A stretch of 57,565 nucleotides of DNA from Lachnospiraceae bacterium UBA7205 (GCA_002490665.1 DKUL01000020.1:1-57565); one strand, 5' to 3'; counted from the stretch's first letter, positions 7,670 to 16,343 are shown. Notes: generated from the sequence alone by a model not told the origin. Program-made: numbers and translations.

Positions 7670-9991
7670 TTACAGAAAAGTAATCTCTGTCCAGCTACCC
7701 TTTTTCAGCATCCGTTCTGCACACTTACCCTTGTACACAAACCGTCGCATTCCGTCACATCCGCTGCAAATCTGCGCCTTTTCCAGGATGCCGTTTTTCC
7801 ATGCAATGTCCATGCGGGCGTCGCCGCGAACCCTTACACCTGTTATTTTTCCGTTTTCCCACGCTTTCGGCAATGCCGGGAGCAGCACAGTCCTGTCCGC
7901 ATTGCTCTGCACCAGCATCTCCACCATTGCCGCCGTCGAGCCGAAGTTTCCGTCAATCTGAAACGGCGGGTGATTATCAAACAGGTTGGGCAGTGTCGAA
8001 CGTATGAGAAGCTGCCTGAAATTCTCATATGCCTTCTCTCCGTCCCAGAGCTTTGCATAGTGGTTCATAATCCATGCCCGGCTCCATCCGGTATGCCCGC
8101 CGCCGCCCTCCAGGCGTTTCTGCAATGTCCGTTGGGCTGCCGCCGCAAGCTCCGGCGTCCCATCCTTCGTAATCTGGTCGGATGGGTGCAGTGCATACAG
8201 ATGTGAAATGTGCCTGTGCCCCGGCTCCTTCTCCACATATTCCTCACACCACTCAAGGATTCTGCCGTCACTTCCTATGCGCGTCGGAATCAGCCGCGCA
8301 CAGGCTTCGGCAATCTGCCGGTCCAGATCGTCAGATACCCCCAGAACCGCCGCGGCGCGATTGCACTGCGTAAACAAATCCCTTAAAATCTGGTTGTCCA
8401 TTGTCACGCCAATCGAATTTGCCCCCTGTTCCCCATTGGGCAGGATAAATGTGTTCTCAGGCGACACGCTTGGACAGGTACACAGGTATGTATTTCCGTC
8501 AATCTCATGCTCGATACAAAAATCAAGGAAAAACTGCGCCGCCTCCCGCATGATGGGAAACATTTCACGCAAAAATCCTATATCCCTTGTATATTCATAG
8601 TGCGTCCAGATATGCGTGCAGAGCCATGCGCCGCCCATCACCCAGAAGCTGCCCGGTATCCACAAATCCTGCGGTGCCGTATCCCCCCAGATATCCGTGT
8701 TGTGATGCGCCACAAAGCCACGGCATCCGTACATAACCCGGGCTGTCCGCCTGCCATTGGGAAGCATTCTTTTGAGTAAGTCAAAAAGCGGCAGATGGCA
8801 CGCGCCCAAATCACAGGATTCCGCCAGCCAGTAATTCATTTCCGTATTAATATTAATCGTAAACTTGGCATCCCATGGCGCTTCCATGTCCTTGTTCCAG
8901 AGCCCCTGCAATGTGGCAGGAAGTGTCCCCGGACGGCTGCAGCTTATGAGCAGATATCTGCCAAAATTAAAATACAATTGTTCCAGTCCCAGATTGATAC
9001 TGCCTGTTTCCATTTCCTTGAGGCATCTGTCCGTTGTCCTGTCTGCCACATCCATATCCGCATCTGTGCAAAGCTCCAGTGATACCCGGTCAAAATAAGC
9101 CCTGTAATCTGCAATATGCCTTTTTGTAAGTTCCCCATAATCTGTTGCTGCTGCCTTGTCAAGCTTCCTGGCAAGCGCATCCCGCAAGGCATCCTTCTTC
9201 ACAAGACCCTCATCCTGCCCATCCGCGCAATCCACATGCACACGGTACGTCGTCAGTGCGCTCCAGTACAGAAAAACCTCCGTGGCATCATAAACCGTTA
9301 TGCTTTCCCCTATCACTTCAATCCTTCCGTCCGGACTTGCCGCCCTGCACATCATGGCATAATCCAGACCGTCACGCCCCAGATTGCCGCCAAGCACGAT
9401 GCTGTCACCGGAAGCCTTTTCGGAATACTCATAAATATGATGCCTTGACTGCGTCACCTCAAGATTCATCCTGTGCTTTCCCTTTGCGGTCAGGTGCATC
9501 ACGCACACATCATCCGGCGCAGACATGAATATTTCCCTGTCATACACAGTGCCGTCAAGTTTAAAGTGCGTATAGGAAAGGGCATTCGCCACGTCCAGCC
9601 CCCGCTCATACTCCGCCACATCATCCACTGTGATGTCCCTGCCCAGGTCATAGTCGACAAACACATCCCCGAGTGTCTGATAAATGCGCATCCCGAACGG
9701 CGTTCCGCCAAGCGCCTGCTTGCAAAGGCGCTCCGCCTCATGAATTCTCCCCTCTTTTATCAGTCCCTGTATCACCGGAAGTTTTTCCCTTGCACTGGGA
9801 TTGTTCCTGTCCATGGGACCGCCATACCAGACCGACTCTTCATTGACCTGTATCTGTTCGCATCCGATTGTCCCATACACCATACCGCCGATTCTGCCAT
9901 TCCCCACCGGAAGCGCCTCGTTCCAGTTTTCTGCCGGTTTATCATACCAGAGTACGGCACAGTTACGCTTACTGCACTCCCTTAGTCCCAC
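7670..9991 (-). CDS. glycoside hydrolase family 95 (alpha-L-fucosidase type)
   Basis: A 773-aa enzyme of family GH95, which inverts the anomeric carbon while removing alpha-L-fucose (some members alpha-L-galactose) from glycans. The N-terminal beta-sandwich begins LWYDKPAENWNEALPVGNGRIGGMV, the family's hallmark opening. The catalytic barrel carries ININTEMNYW (the two asparagines that assist the base), CPSVSPEN (general acid Glu, near residue 511) and FQIDGNFG (Asp near 677). All expected catalytic positions are present. There is no signal peptide, so it probably acts on imported oligosaccharides. The start is GTG at 9991, with AAGGAAAGGGG upstream inside the tail of the preceding gene, which ends only 2 nt earlier; translational coupling is likely. 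Family certain; fucose versus galactose preference not resolved. Confidence 0.93.
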   Translation of the reverse strand: MGLRECSKRNCAVLWYDKPAENWNEALPVGNGRIGGMVYGTIGCEQIQVNEESVWYGGPMDRNNPSAREKLPVIQGLIKEGRIHEAERLCKQALGGTPFGMRIYQTLGDVFVDYDLGRDITVDDVAEYERGLDVANALSYTHFKLDGTVYDREIFMSAPDDVCVMHLTAKGKHRMNLEVTQSRHHIYEYSEKASGDSIVLGGNLGRDGLDYAMMCRAASPDGRIEVIGESITVYDATEVFLYWSALTTYRVHVDCADGQDEGLVKKDALRDALARKLDKAAATDYGELTKRHIADYRAYFDRVSLELCTDADMDVADRTTDRCLKEMETGSINLGLEQLYFNFGRYLLISCSRPGTLPATLQGLWNKDMEAPWDAKFTININTEMNYWLAESCDLGACHLPLFDLLKRMLPNGRRTARVMYGCRGFVAHHNTDIWGDTAPQDLWIPGSFWVMGGAWLCTHIWTHYEYTRDIGFLREMFPIMREAAQFFLDFCIEHEIDGNTYLCTCPSVSPENTFILPNGEQGANSIGVTMDNQILRDLFTQCNRAAAVLGVSDDLDRQIAEACARLIPTRIGSDGRILEWCEEYVEKEPGHRHISHLYALHPSDQITKDGTPELAAAAQRTLQKRLEGGGGHTGWSRAWIMNHYAKLWDGEKAYENFRQLLIRSTLPNLFDNHPPFQIDGNFGSTAAMVEMLVQSNADRTVLLPALPKAWENGKITGVRVRGDARMDIAWKNGILEKAQICSGCDGMRRFVYKGKCAERMLKKGSWTEITFL

Positions 9992-9993
9992 AG

Positions 9994-10212
9994 TTACATT
10001 CCCCTTTCCTTTTTCTGTGCATCAAGCATTTCCCGCAATGCATCCTCACTCTGGCTGACCCATGCATCCTCTTCCTCCGCATCCAGGCCGAGATACTGCG
10101 CAAGTGTACACTCCTCATCACTCATGCCCCACGCATAGCTGAAGTCGTCAATTGCCTCAAAATCGATCTCCCCTGCAAGATATTGTTCCTTGAATTTTTT
10201 CGTACTGTCCAT
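9994..10212 (-). CDS. small acidic protein of unknown function
   Basis: A 72-aa, strongly acidic protein rich in Asp and Glu with no membrane segment, signal peptide or cysteine. AGGACGG precedes the ATG, and a good sigma-A promoter lies 37 nt upstream, so it is the first gene of the GH95-yitT-peptidase run. I do not recognise a domain. It appears real because of the promoter, the ribosome site and the 2-nt spacing to the GH95 gene. Confidence 0.7.
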   Translation of the reverse strand: MDSTKKFKEQYLAGEIDFEAIDDFSYAWGMSDEECTLAQYLGLDAEEEDAWVSQSEDALREMLDAQKKERGM

Positions 10213-10248
10213 ATTCCGTCCTTTTCCCTCCTCGTCTTCATTGTTTCC

Positions 10249-10277
10249 ATTATATCCTATATTACAGAGGACGACAA
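10249..10277 (-). promoter_or_regulatory. sigma-A promoter of the GH95 operon
   Basis: On the minus strand, TTGTCG (10272-10277) is separated by 17 bp from a consensus TATAAT (10249-10254). The transcript would start about 30 nt before the ATG at 10212. Confidence 0.7.
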
Positions 10278-10384
10278 TAAATACACAACAATTCGTCCAA
10301 TGAACTTATCTCTTTTTTTGCCCATAATTTTTCGCGCTGTCAGTCCTATTTATTATAATTGGATATGCACCTGCATTAACAGCA

Positions 10385-10416
10385 CAAAAAAGAAAAAGCC
10401 TAGAAAACCTAGGCTT
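10385..10416 (-). terminator. intrinsic terminator after tRNA-Gly
   Basis: Minus-strand AAGCCTAG (10409-10416) pairs with CTAGGCTT (10396-10403), followed by TTTCTTTTTT. It starts 7 nt beyond the tRNA 3' end. Confidence 0.9.
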
Positions 10417-10422
10417 ATCCAG

Positions 10423-10495
10423 AGCGATAGACGGGGCTCGAACCCGCGGTCTCGACCTTGGCAAGGTCGCGCGTTACCAACTACGCCACTATCGC
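10423..10495 (-). tRNA. tRNA-Gly (anticodon GCC)
   Basis: A 73-nt cloverleaf. The acceptor arm GCGATAG pairs with CTATCGC, the discriminator is T, and the anticodon stem CGACC/GGTCG holds the loop TTGCCAA, so the anticodon is GCC. The T arm contains GGTTCGAGCCC. CCA is not encoded. It has its own consensus promoter and terminator and stands as a single-gene unit. Confidence 0.96.
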
Positions 10496-10501
10496 AATAA
10501 T

Positions 10502-10534
10502 TATCTTGTCCGCCGTTTCGCTACGGACAAGATA
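10502..10534. repeat. hairpin in the tRNA-Gly leader
   Basis: An 11-bp perfect stem (10502-10512 with 10524-10534) lies between the tRNA promoter and the tRNA 5' end. There is no T-run after it on the minus strand. It may be a 5'-leader structure removed by RNase P. Confidence 0.6.
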
Positions 10535-10535
10535 C

Positions 10536-10564
10536 ATTATATTGCATTTTTATCACACTGTCAA
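10536..10564 (-). promoter_or_regulatory. consensus promoter of tRNA-Gly
   Basis: A perfect TTGACA (10559-10564) and a perfect TATAAT (10536-10541) with a 17-bp spacer, as expected for a stable RNA gene. Confidence 0.9.
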
Positions 10565-10599
10565 CTATTTTTTATAATTTTCCAATTTTCTGGCTTTCC

Positions 10600-11889
10600 C
10601 TACTGTAACGCATTTTTATACTTCACACGGTAAATGCGGTATATCGATTCATGAATCCTCTCCTTTGTGATGGTGCCGTCTGTCACTGCCTGCAGGATGC
10701 CTTCATATGCCTGCCGGTAGTCTGCCGGAGCCAGCAATATATCTGCCCCTGCCTGTACTGCCGCGACAGCCGCCTCCGCCGGCGTATAGCTTCCGGTAAC
10801 CGCGCTGTCACTGAGATAATCCGTCATCACGACACCATTGAAGCCAAGCGTATTCCTGAGTACATCCTGAATCATGACCGCGGACAGTGACGACGGCGTG
10901 TCATCACCAGTCACACCGCTTGCCTTTGCGTGGGAAACCATAATACAGTCCACGCCGCCTTTAATCGCCGTGTCGTATATCACAAATTCGCTGTTTTTCA
11001 GCTCCTCGAGCGTCTTTGTGCCAGCAGACGTGCCCGGAAACTTCTGCAATGCCGCACTCACACCCGCTTCCTGCATGGACTGGACAGCCGCATTCACGAG
11101 AGGCGCCGCCACTGCGGCATCGGAGCCGAACGTCCTGCCCTGCAGCGATGCATCCCCATCCTCTGACACGGTCTCCGAAACAGGCGCCAGATTCATGTTG
11201 ATGCCATAGCCTGCCAGTTTGGATGCAATCCCTCCATACGCCTGCCGGACACCATCCTCGTCCGTAAGCTCTGACGCTTTAGCCGTCGCGTCAATCCCAT
11301 ATCCCGGACTGGCGCCGCACTCCGCCTTCACGGCAGTGAAAATGGGATATTTCGAAAATCCTTTCGTGCTGGTCATCATCTCGGTAAACTGCTCCGCCGA
11401 CTGGAAATTCTTTGCGGAATATATAATTCCGCCCACCGGATTTTCCGTGATTGCCGTCTTGGTACCATCGCCTGCCTTCACCACAGTCCCAACGCCTGTT
11501 ATGGACTCCGGCGTGACCATAAACATCCCGGCAACCATTTCCTCCGTGGACATATCATTCAGCAGGGATTCTATCAGTTCGTCAAGGGGATCCTCCACAT
11601 TGTCAGGCAGGTATCCTTCATTGTCCACCACAGGGCTGCTCTCCTCCTGTATGATTGGCATGTCATTACCGTCGCCTTCCAGCTCGGCAGCCGCACTGGA
11701 CTCAGCCTCCTCTATCACGCGGTTTACTTTTTCATTATAGTTCTTCACGTAACGGATAATGCCCCTTACACCGAAATAGCCGGCTGCCACTATCAGCAGC
11801 AAAATGACAATCAGTGTCAGGTAAGCCAGTATCTGGTTTCTTACACGTCTGCGTCTTCTTTTCTCTCTGCTTCTCTTCTCGTCTTTCAT
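10600..11889 (-). CDS. membrane-anchored GH3-like protein with altered active-site motif
   Basis: A 429-aa protein with a basic N-terminus, one transmembrane helix (about residues 18-48), an acidic linker, then a GH3 N-terminal (NagZ-like) barrel facing outside. NagZ enzymes remove N-acetylglucosamine from wall fragments using KHFPGHG and an Asp-His dyad. Here the loop reads QKFPGTSAGT, lacking both histidines. The nucleophile aspartate motif survives as VVMTDYLSDSA (near residue 357). The strand order and GxDILLAP motif support the fold. It starts 6 nt after glyA with only a weak GGGATT site, so it is probably coupled to it. It may be a beta-N-acetylhexosaminidase with an unusual acid/base, or a non-catalytic wall-binding relative. 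Confidence 0.8.
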   Translation of the reverse strand: MKDEKRSREKRRRRRVRNQILAYLTLIVILLLIVAAGYFGVRGIIRYVKNYNEKVNRVIEEAESSAAAELEGDGNDMPIIQEESSPVVDNEGYLPDNVEDPLDELIESLLNDMSTEEMVAGMFMVTPESITGVGTVVKAGDGTKTAITENPVGGIIYSAKNFQSAEQFTEMMTSTKGFSKYPIFTAVKAECGASPGYGIDATAKASELTDEDGVRQAYGGIASKLAGYGINMNLAPVSETVSEDGDASLQGRTFGSDAAVAAPLVNAAVQSMQEAGVSAALQKFPGTSAGTKTLEELKNSEFVIYDTAIKGGVDCIMVSHAKASGVTGDDTPSSLSAVMIQDVLRNTLGFNGVVMTDYLSDSAVTGSYTPAEAAVAAVQAGADILLAPADYRQAYEGILQAVTDGTITKERIHESIYRIYRVKYKNALQ

Positions 11890-11895
11890 AATCCC

Positions 11896-13134
11896 TTAGA
11901 TTAATGGGTATTTATCCGTAAGCTTCTGGACAATCGCCCGCGCACCTGCTACTCCATTCTCCTGCTCCTTGATTACCATGGAAATTGCCTCGGCAATTTC
12001 ATCCATGTCATCCTCCTTCATGCCACGGCTCGTGACAGCCGGTGTTCCAAGCCGGATGCCGCTTGTGACGAACGGTGACTTCGGGTCGTTTGGAATCGTG
12101 TTCTTGTTACATGTAATGTGTGCCTCATCCATAAGCTTCTCAACAGCCTTTCCTGTGAGCTCATATGTAGTGAGATCCACAAGCATCAGATGGTTGTCCG
12201 TACCGCCTGAAACAATCTTGATGTCCCTGTCCGTCAGTCCCTTGCAGAGCGCCTGCGCATTCTTTACGATCTGCTGCTGGTAAGCCTTAAAGTCCTCACT
12301 GAGCGCTTCCTGGAAGCAGACAGCCTTCGCCGCGATGACATGCATCAGCGGGCCACCCTGTATTCCAGGGAAAATTGCCTTGTTAAAGTTATATTTTTCC
12401 GCAGCCTCCTTGTTTGCAAGAATCAGGCCGCCGCGCGGTCCCCTTAATGTCTTATGTGTCGTCGTCGTCACAACATCGGCATACGGCATCGGGCTCGGAT
12501 GGATTCCCGCCGCCACAAGGCCTGCAATGTGCGCCATGTCCACCATCAGGACTGCGCCCACCTCGTCGCAGACTTCCCTGAACCGCTTAAAATCAATCGT
12601 CCTCGCATATGCGCTTGCGCCTGCTATAATCATCTTCGGCCTGCATTCCAGCGCCAGCTCGCGCATCCTGTCATAGTCCAGAACACCGTTGTCATCCACG
12701 CCATATGGCACTACATGAAAATACTTTCCGGACATATTGACCGGTGAACCATGCGTAAGATGTCCGCCATGGTCAAGGTTCATGCCCATGATGGTATCAC
12801 CCGGCTGCAAGACGGCAAACTGCACCGCCATGTTCGCCTGTGCGCCCGAATGCGGCTGGACATTCGCATAATCACAGCCAAAAAGCTCTTTTGCGCGCTC
12901 AATCGCAAGGTTTTCCACCACATCGACGCATTCGCATCCGCCATAATATCTTTTTCCCGGATATCCCTCCGCATATTTATTTGTCAGCGGGCTTCCCATT
13001 GCCGCCATGACTGCCTTGCTGACCCAGTTCTCTGACGCAATCAGTTCTATATGGCTGTTCTGCCGCTCCTGCTCCTCCACAATCGCATCTGCAATCTGCG
13101 GGTCTACCTTTCTTACCTCATCAAGTGAATACAT
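11896..13134 (-). CDS. glyA: serine hydroxymethyltransferase
   Basis: A 412-aa PLP enzyme that interconverts serine and glycine while loading tetrahydrofolate with a one-carbon unit. Conserved blocks include NKYAEGYPGKRYYGG, NVQPHSGAQAN, the histidine in VDMAHIAGLVAAG, and the PLP-lysine motif TTTTHKTLRGPRGG (Lys near residue 228). Full length for the family. The frame is open from 13149, but GGAGG lies directly before the ATG at 13134, so that start is used and gives the usual N-terminus. A well-spaced promoter sits at 13193-13221. The GH3-like gene follows 6 nt after the stop. Confidence 0.97.
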   Translation of the reverse strand: MYSLDEVRKVDPQIADAIVEEQERQNSHIELIASENWVSKAVMAAMGSPLTNKYAEGYPGKRYYGGCECVDVVENLAIERAKELFGCDYANVQPHSGAQANMAVQFAVLQPGDTIMGMNLDHGGHLTHGSPVNMSGKYFHVVPYGVDDNGVLDYDRMRELALECRPKMIIAGASAYARTIDFKRFREVCDEVGAVLMVDMAHIAGLVAAGIHPSPMPYADVVTTTTHKTLRGPRGGLILANKEAAEKYNFNKAIFPGIQGGPLMHVIAAKAVCFQEALSEDFKAYQQQIVKNAQALCKGLTDRDIKIVSGGTDNHLMLVDLTTYELTGKAVEKLMDEAHITCNKNTIPNDPKSPFVTSGIRLGTPAVTSRGMKEDDMDEIAEAISMVIKEQENGVAGARAIVQKLTDKYPLI

Positions 13135-13192
13135 GAAACTTTCCTCCATATCTACAAATTTGAATCGTCCCTAAAAAATATAAACATGTTTT

Positions 13193-13221
13193 AGTATACC
13201 TTTTTTCAGACAATTTTACAA
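13193..13221 (-). promoter_or_regulatory. sigma-A promoter of glyA
   Basis: Minus-strand TTGTAA (13216-13221), a 17-bp spacer and TATACT (13193-13198). The leader is about 55 nt. Confidence 0.75.
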
Positions 13222-13238
13222 GGCAAATGTATATGAAA

Positions 13239-14264
13239 TTAATTAAAATGGAAAATTCGCTGGCATATTTTATAGCCGTCTATCGTAATCCTTCTGCCAA
13301 GCTTTCCCGGAAGGTTCATGGCATTTCCAAGAATTCCCATCCGGAGACGCATCCACAGCACTTTATCCTTTGAGCGGATATACTGCCAGAGCTCCTTTTT
13401 CTTTTTCAGGTTCTCTTCCAGCCCGGAGCGTATCAGCAGGACAGACGATACTGTCGTAATAATGTCGAGATAGTTGACCATATACTTGCGCACCTTGCCG
13501 TTTGCAAGAATCCGCTGCTTTTCCTCCACATAGTAATCAACCATCAGCTTGTTGACCTTAATCTGCTGGTCAATCCTGCCTATCATGACCTGCTCATTCA
13601 CGGACTGATCCTCCCTGCCAATAAAATAACGGTAGAAATTGACATCCATATAAAACATGGTCTTTACGTTTGGCAGCGGCTTGAACACAAAGATATTGTC
13701 CACATAAAAGGTGTGTTCCGGGAGCTTTAATCCACAGTCCCGCAAAAGCTTTGTCCTGTAAATCACGGAATGCATCAGGATATACTGCCCCACCCTGAAA
13801 TGACGGACATCCTTCCATGTGAAAATCTCATCCTGCGGCAGTGCATGGTGGTACTTAATCGCCTTTTTGCGCTTTTCCCCCTCTTTCTCATAGACAAAAT
13901 TGCTGATAAACATATCGATGGAATTTCCGCCCCGAAGCAGCTCCTTGAGCTTGTTTAATATCTGGATATAGGCGCTCTGGCTTACCCAGTCGTCGCTGTC
14001 CACAACCTTAAAATACAGTCCGCTCGCCTGCTCAATTCCCGCGTTCACGGCAGAGCCATGGCCGCCATTTTCCTTGTTTACCACCTTGACAATGCTTGGA
14101 AAACGCTCCCGGTACTCCTCTGCGATAACCGGCGTGTCGTCCTTTGACCCATCATTCACAATAATAATTTCCACATCCTCACCACCCGGAAGCAGCGAAT
14201 CAACACATTTACGCATATACGCTGCCGAATTATAGCAGGGTATCGCGATAGACAATAATTTCAT
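13239..14264 (-). CDS. family 2 glycosyltransferase
   Basis: A 341-aa GT-A fold transferase of the GT2 family. The N-terminus LLSIAIPCYNSAAYMRKCVDSLL is typical, EIIIVNDGSKDDT binds the nucleotide sugar, ENGGHGSAVNAGI follows, and FKVVDSDDWV carries the metal-binding DxD-type motif. No transmembrane segment is obvious, so it acts at the cytoplasmic face on wall or capsule glycans. The sugar cannot be told from sequence. It lies 49 nt after the DUF1653 gene. Its ribosome site lies within a repeated leader sequence also seen before two unrelated genes. Confidence 0.9.
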   Translation of the reverse strand: MKLLSIAIPCYNSAAYMRKCVDSLLPGGEDVEIIIVNDGSKDDTPVIAEEYRERFPSIVKVVNKENGGHGSAVNAGIEQASGLYFKVVDSDDWVSQSAYIQILNKLKELLRGGNSIDMFISNFVYEKEGEKRKKAIKYHHALPQDEIFTWKDVRHFRVGQYILMHSVIYRTKLLRDCGLKLPEHTFYVDNIFVFKPLPNVKTMFYMDVNFYRYFIGREDQSVNEQVMIGRIDQQIKVNKLMVDYYVEEKQRILANGKVRKYMVNYLDIITTVSSVLLIRSGLEENLKKKKELWQYIRSKDKVLWMRLRMGILGNAMNLPGKLGRRITIDGYKICQRIFHFN

Positions 14265-14298
14265 AATACTCCTCCATTCTTGCCAAAGTCTGCAAACC
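14265..14298 (-). repeat. shared ribosome-binding leader, copy 1
   Basis: On the minus strand the region before the GT2 ATG reads GGTTTGCAGACTTTGGCAAG then AATGGAGGAGTATT. The core CTTTGGCAAGAATGGAGGA recurs before porG (29998-30021) and before a 73-aa ORF (34846-34877). Identity extends well beyond the Shine-Dalgarno sequence. Confidence 0.65.
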
Positions 14299-14313
14299 GT
14301 TTTATCTCCCTTG

Positions 14314-14907
14314 TCAGGGTCTCAGCCGGTTACACTCAAACCGCTCCATCGTAATCAGGCAGCTTTTCATCTCACTGTACCGCATCTCAATATCGCCCTC
14401 CTTTATTTCCGTGTCGAGGCTGGCAGCCATTGTATCAATCATAGCATCTGTTATTCTCGGGTGAAGCGAACTGAGTACCTGAAGCTTTTTCTCATAGCTG
14501 TCCGCATCAAGAAACGCCAGAAGCCCCGGATCCAGCCCATTTTCCTCCGTATTCCCTGAATCGCTTTCCTTCACGGGCGCCTCCTGTGCCGGCGGCTCCT
14601 TTTTCCCCCTGCCCAGAATCCTGTTCAGCGTCTCCGCCGACGTCTCCCTTGGTTTTTCCACACATTCCTCTCCCCAGACATCCAGCCTTTCAAAGCGGTA
14701 CGCCTGCTTCTCATTCGGGTATTTTCTGGTATCTATACGGCTCATAAACATCTCTAGCGGACGCGCATAGACTTCATACGGCGCATAGAGCTGCTGGTAC
14801 ACTACCATTTTCGCACCGGTTTCCGAGTGGCGTGCCAGGGTAATAATCTGGTAAATGTTTCCCTTAAAATGCCTGTATATTTCCTGTGGTCTGGGATTTG
14901 GTCTCAT
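14314..14907 (-). CDS. DUF1653 domain protein
   Basis: A 197-aa protein. Residues 1-70 match the small DUF1653 domain (HFKGNIYQIITLARHSETG, VVYQQLYAPYEVYARPLEMF). The remainder is acidic with a helical C-terminus (MIDTMAASLDTEIKEGDIEMRY). DUF1653 occurs alone or fused in many Firmicutes and has no established function. AGGA seven nt before the ATG supports the start. It sits between pilT and a glycosyltransferase on the same strand. Confidence 0.8.
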   Translation of the reverse strand: MRPNPRPQEIYRHFKGNIYQIITLARHSETGAKMVVYQQLYAPYEVYARPLEMFMSRIDTRKYPNEKQAYRFERLDVWGEECVEKPRETSAETLNRILGRGKKEPPAQEAPVKESDSGNTEENGLDPGLLAFLDADSYEKKLQVLSSLHPRITDAMIDTMAASLDTEIKEGDIEMRYSEMKSCLITMERFECNRLRP

Positions 14908-14967
14908 ACTGCATTCCTACCTTCCTTATATTGGTTATTTGCCGGCACCGGCTTTGCGCCGCCGGAC

Positions 14968-15014
14968 AAAATCTCCTATTCCTATATTGCCCAGATATAA
15001 TAACAGGAGATTTT
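14968..15014 (-). terminator. probable terminator of pilT
   Basis: A 10-bp outer stem (AAAATCTCCT at 14968-14977 with 15005-15014) with an inner TATATT/ATATA pairing. It lies 24 nt after the pilT stop. The trailing T-run on the minus strand is short (TTTTG). Confidence 0.55.
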
Positions 15015-15037
15015 AAAATACATATTTTTATAAAATT

Positions 15038-16096
15038 TTAAAAAAGTTTATTTTTAAGGACTTCCGGATCCTGGGCATACTGGATCGCTGCCTCCCTGTC
15101 AATCTTGTATTCCTTGTAAAGCTGTGCCAGCGCGTCATCCATCGTTATCATTCCCATTTTCCTGTTTGTCTGCATAACGCTTGTTATTTGATGGGTCTTG
15201 CCCTCGCGTATCAGGTTTCTGACTGCGGAATTGGTATGGAGCACCTCAAATGCTGCCGCCCGTCCCTTTCCACCTATCATCGGAATAAGCTGCTGCGATA
15301 TGACTGCCTCAAGCACGTTCGCAAGCTGCACCCTGATCTGCTGCTGCTGGTGCGGCGGAAATACGTCAATCACTCTGTCCACGGTACTTGCCGCACCGAT
15401 AGTATGCAGGGTCGAAAGCACAAGATGCCCGGTCTCGGCAGCCGTAATCGCTACGCTGATGGTCTCAAAATCCCTCATCTCCCCCACAAGAATCACATCC
15501 GGATCCTCGCGCAGCGCGGCACGCAATGCATTGGCATAGGACATGGTGTCCAGTCCGATTTCCCGCTGGTTGACAATCGCCTGCTTATGCTGGTGCAGGT
15601 ACTCAATCGGATCCTCCAGCGTGATGACATGCGCCTCGCGGTTGTTGTTAATCTTGTCGATAATCGCAGCAAGCGTCGTGGACTTGCCGCTTCCTGTCGG
15701 TCCCGTGACAAGTATCAGCCCCCTTTTCTTCTGATAGAGGTCGATAACCGAAGACGGCACACCCAGTGTCTCGGGCGCCGGGACAACAGTGTCCACCAGA
15801 CGGAACGCCATCGCGGCAGACCCCCTCTGCTTGTATACGTTCACACGGTAACGTCCCTCGCCCGCTATGGCAAAGGACATATCCACCTCGCCCTTCTCGT
15901 CAAAACGCTGTTTCTGGTTTTCATTCATTACCGATTCCGCTATCACCATGGTGTCCGCGGGCATCAGCCGCTCCCCCTCCATCGTAATCAGCTTGCCGTT
16001 CACCCGCATCTTAGGCGGTATGCCTACAGTAATGTGCACGTCAGAAGCCCCTGCCCTTTTTGCCGCTGACAATATTTCCTCAACCGTCTGTGCCAT
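15038..16096 (-). CDS. pilT: type IV pilus retraction ATPase PilT
   Basis: A 352-aa secretion-superfamily ATPase of the PilT type, which disassembles pili to power twitching. Visible are an N-terminal PAS-like region (ASDVHITVGIPPKMRVNG), Walker A GPTGSGKSTT near residue 131, the Asp box ITLEDPIEYLH, Walker B DVILVGEMRD and the His box TGHLVLSTLHT. The PilT-specific AIRNLIREGK-like motif appears as AVRNLIREGKTHQI. The frame is open from 16159; AAAGGCAGGG before the ATG at 16096 gives the normal family length. No pilin, PilB or PilC gene is near, so the other pilus genes must lie elsewhere. Confidence 0.93.
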   Translation of the reverse strand: MAQTVEEILSAAKRAGASDVHITVGIPPKMRVNGKLITMEGERLMPADTMVIAESVMNENQKQRFDEKGEVDMSFAIAGEGRYRVNVYKQRGSAAMAFRLVDTVVPAPETLGVPSSVIDLYQKKRGLILVTGPTGSGKSTTLAAIIDKINNNREAHVITLEDPIEYLHQHKQAIVNQREIGLDTMSYANALRAALREDPDVILVGEMRDFETISVAITAAETGHLVLSTLHTIGAASTVDRVIDVFPPHQQQQIRVQLANVLEAVISQQLIPMIGGKGRAAAFEVLHTNSAVRNLIREGKTHQITSVMQTNRKMGMITMDDALAQLYKEYKIDREAAIQYAQDPEVLKNKLF

Positions 16097-16195
16097 ATGA
16101 TTGCCCTGCCTTTCCATCTCAAAGTATAGCTTTTCAGTCTTACTGCTTGATTTCCGCATAGCCGGAAATGTATTTACAATTTCACCATTACATTA

Positions 16196-16224
16196 ATAAT
16201 ATCATTCTATTTGTACTTTATCAA
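16196..16224 (-). promoter_or_regulatory. sigma-A promoter of pilT
   Basis: Minus-strand TTGATA (16219-16224), a 17-bp spacer and TATTAT (16196-16201), about 100 nt before the chosen pilT start. Confidence 0.65.
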
Positions 16225-16343
16225 CGAAATTATAAGGAATATTTTCCGTAATTTTTATATAGTTTATAAAATATAAGCTTTTTCGAAAAAATATACTTTT
16301 ATGTCAAAAGTGTGTTGCAGTTATTTTCCTCACCTCCACCCCC

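Noticed and set aside
15188..16069. 293-codon plus-strand frame opposite pilT
   Set aside because: Shadow of a certain gene with no family features.
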